Made by a program: the position numbers and the translations under genes. A stretch of 64,000 nt of DNA from Ramlibacter henchirensis (GTDB lineage Bacteria; Pseudomonadota; Gammaproteobacteria; Burkholderiales; Burkholderiaceae_C). The notes under the pieces were generated by a model. It did not search any database and was not told where the DNA came from. It saw only the letters and a list, made by a program, of their open reading frames with translations. Shown piece after piece: positions 62,856 through 64,000 of this stretch. Where the stretch lies: the NCBI RefSeq assembly GCF_004682015.1, contig NZ_SMLM01000001.1, positions 1,054,001 through 1,118,000 on the forward strand, read 5' to 3'. Every line of letters starts with the position of its first letter. Positions within the stretch are counted from its first letter, which is position 1.

Positions 62856-64000
62856 TTGTCTGCCGCCATCAGCAGCGCCGTGTTGAGTGCCGACGCGGCC
62901 GTTCGCGGCACGGTCGTCGCGCTCGCGCCCGACGGAAGCGAGCCGGGGTGCACGCACGACCGCGTCACGCTCGCGGGCTTCGTCCGCGCCATCGCGCGCC
63001 TCAAGGGCTACGAGGACGCCGGCGTCTACGAGCCGGGACGCTCCTACGAGGGCAGCGTCTATTTCGTGCCGAGCGACACCATCACCAGCCAGCAGGCGGC
63101 GCGCCTGGGCATCCGCGGCCCTTCCGACCTGTTCGGCGGCGTCGTGCCGCAGCCGTTCATGGCGACCAAGGCGATCAGCCATTCGCTGGTCGATCCCACG
63201 GCGGCCAGTCCGCGCGGCTGGAACCCGGACTTCGCCGCGCGGCTGGGCGACGTGCTGCTGGACGGCCACTCCGCATTCAGCCGCGACGATGCCCATCGTG
63301 CCGGCCTGCGCCTGCTGCAGAAGGGGCCGGTGCGGGTCAAGCCGGTGCGCGGAAAGGGCGGCGCCGGCCAGTCTGTCGCGCGCGATGCGTCCGAACTGCA
63401 GTCGGTCCTGCAGCAGCTGGATGCGGACGAGATCGAAGTGCACGGCGTGGTGCTGGAGGAGCAGCTCGCGGACGTGCGCACCTTCAGCGTGGGACAGGTG
63501 CAACTGGACGACCTCGTCGCCAGCTACTGGGGCGTGCAGCGCCTGACGCGCAGCAACACGGGCCAGGAGGTGTTCGGCGGATCCGACCTGACGGTGGTCC
63601 GCGGCGGCTTCGATGCGCTGCTGGGGCAGGGCCCCGCGCCGGAGTTCGACCACGCCATCGCCCAGGCGCGGCGTTACGACGAAGCGGCGCATGCGTGCTT
63701 CCCCGGCTTCTTCGCATCGCGCCGCAACTACGACGTGGCGCTGGGGCATTGCACGCGCGGACGCTGGCGCTCGGGCGTGCTGGAACAGTCGTGGCGGGTG
63801 GGCGGCGCCACCGGCCCCGAGCTCGCCGCACTGGACGTGTTCCGCCGCGAGCCGGCGCGCAAGCGCGTGCGAGCGATGGGCGTCGAGATCTTCGGCGACA
63901 GCCCGGAGCCGCCGCCGCACGCCATCGTCCATTACCGCGGCGAGGACCCCAAGGCCGGGCCGCTGACGAAGTACACCGTGGTCGATCCCGATGTCCACCC
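62856..64000 (+). CDS. DUF3182 family protein (cut by right window edge)
   Basis: An open frame of 381 codons still running at the edge. I read it from a TTG at 62856, with AAGGAGGG just upstream at close spacing. Sequence landmarks: HDRVTLAGFVRAIARLKGY, SYEGSVYFVPSDTI, GIRGPSDLFGGVVPQPFMATKAI, VRVKPVRGKGGAGQSVARD, and ACFPGFFASRRNYDVALGH. This is the DUF3182 family (about 360-380 residues), which looks like an ATP-grasp-type ligase (GKGGAGQ is a possible phosphate loop) of unknown reaction. Only a few residues plus the stop are missing. The start is not certain, since GTG at 62880 is also in frame. Confidence 0.75.
   Translation, partial: MSAAISSAVLSADAAVRGTVVALAPDGSEPGCTHDRVTLAGFVRAIARLKGYEDAGVYEPGRSYEGSVYFVPSDTITSQQAARLGIRGPSDLFGGVVPQPFMATKAISHSLVDPTAASPRGWNPDFAARLGDVLLDGHSAFSRDDAHRAGLRLLQKGPVRVKPVRGKGGAGQSVARDASELQSVLQQLDADEIEVHGVVLEEQLADVRTFSVGQVQLDDLVASYWGVQRLTRSNTGQEVFGGSDLTVVRGGFDALLGQGPAPEFDHAIAQARRYDEAAHACFPGFFASRRNYDVALGHCTRGRWRSGVLEQSWRVGGATGPELAALDVFRREPARKRVRAMGVEIFGDSPEPPPHAIVHYRGEDPKAGPLTKYTVVDPDVH

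Noticed and set aside
62571..63998. A 475-codon minus-strand open frame
   Set aside because: It lies exactly opposite the DUF3182 frame and the end of the crotonase gene and is His/Arg/Ala-rich low complexity. The plus strand gives a recognisable family.

Overview
The window is GC-rich chromosomal DNA from a Gram-negative betaproteobacterium. It is most likely a member of the Burkholderiales, family Comamonadaceae (Ramlibacter- or Variovorax-like). This placement is inferred from gene content: two Bug-type solute receptors, a Pseudomonas-like bkd operon, NAD-dependent molybdenum formate dehydrogenase, a spare infA, and many Comamonadaceae-style hypothetical proteins. I see no tRNA, rRNA, insertion sequence, integrase or CRISPR array. 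Genes are densely packed with many ATGA-type overlaps, so this looks like stable backbone with a large catabolic component.

Region by region. 1-2.7 kb: a minus-strand run (cut lipoprotein, exported protein, alpha/beta hydrolase), an unknown protein and a DUF3606 protein. 3.1 kb: a second-copy-type infA behind a long leader. 3.4-10.7 kb: a complete minus-strand RND multidrug efflux operon (fusion protein, pump, outer-membrane channel) followed by a membrane-anchored C13-family peptidase. 10.8-12 kb: a single-domain response regulator and small proteins, one of them a 32-residue membrane peptide. 12-15.6 kb: a heterodimeric MdlAB-type ABC exporter. 15.8-20.2 kb: an IlvD/Edd dehydratase-thioesterase pair, divergent from an aminotransferase and Bug receptor. 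20.2-24.3 kb: a signalling cluster of two histidine kinases, a Crp/Fnr regulator and a cupin. 24.4-29.1 kb: NAD-linked formate dehydrogenase with fused gamma-beta subunits. 29.3-31.6 kb: a DUF4382 lipoprotein and a nitronate monooxygenase. 31.7-38.4 kb: a type IV pilus minor pilin operon fimT-pilV-pilW-pilX-pilY1-pilE.

From 38.4 to 52.5 kb the content is mixed: Nudix, GST, thiolase, a Gly/Ser-rich secreted protein, a YCII protein, a ClpP paralogue, a MarR regulator divergent from a cytochrome P450, an acyl-CoA ligase, glgC, a class II aldolase-dioxygenase-Bug receptor operon, a SlyD-like FKBP and a degenerate Mrr-like protein. From 52.7 to 57.8 kb lies a complete branched-chain 2-oxoacid dehydrogenase operon (bkdA1-bkdA2-bkdB-lpdV). 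After that come a His-tailed lipoprotein, small membrane proteins, a feruloyl-CoA-synthase-like ligase with a crotonase, and a DUF3182 gene cut by the right edge.

The most notable observation is a 122-bp inverted palindromic repeat (two perfect hairpins in mirror arrangement) lying inside bkdB. It is translated in frame as the linker between the lipoyl and E3-binding domains. Other points of interest are the two overlapping inverted repeats and an intrinsic-terminator-like hairpin between marR and the P450 gene, a 26-codon reading frame coupled to the IlvD-type dehydratase, a Shine-Dalgarno-masking hairpin ahead of the C13 peptidase, a Mrr-like protein whose catalytic lysine position is arginine, and a recurring TAAAAT/CAAAAT-plus-CG promoter-like motif.
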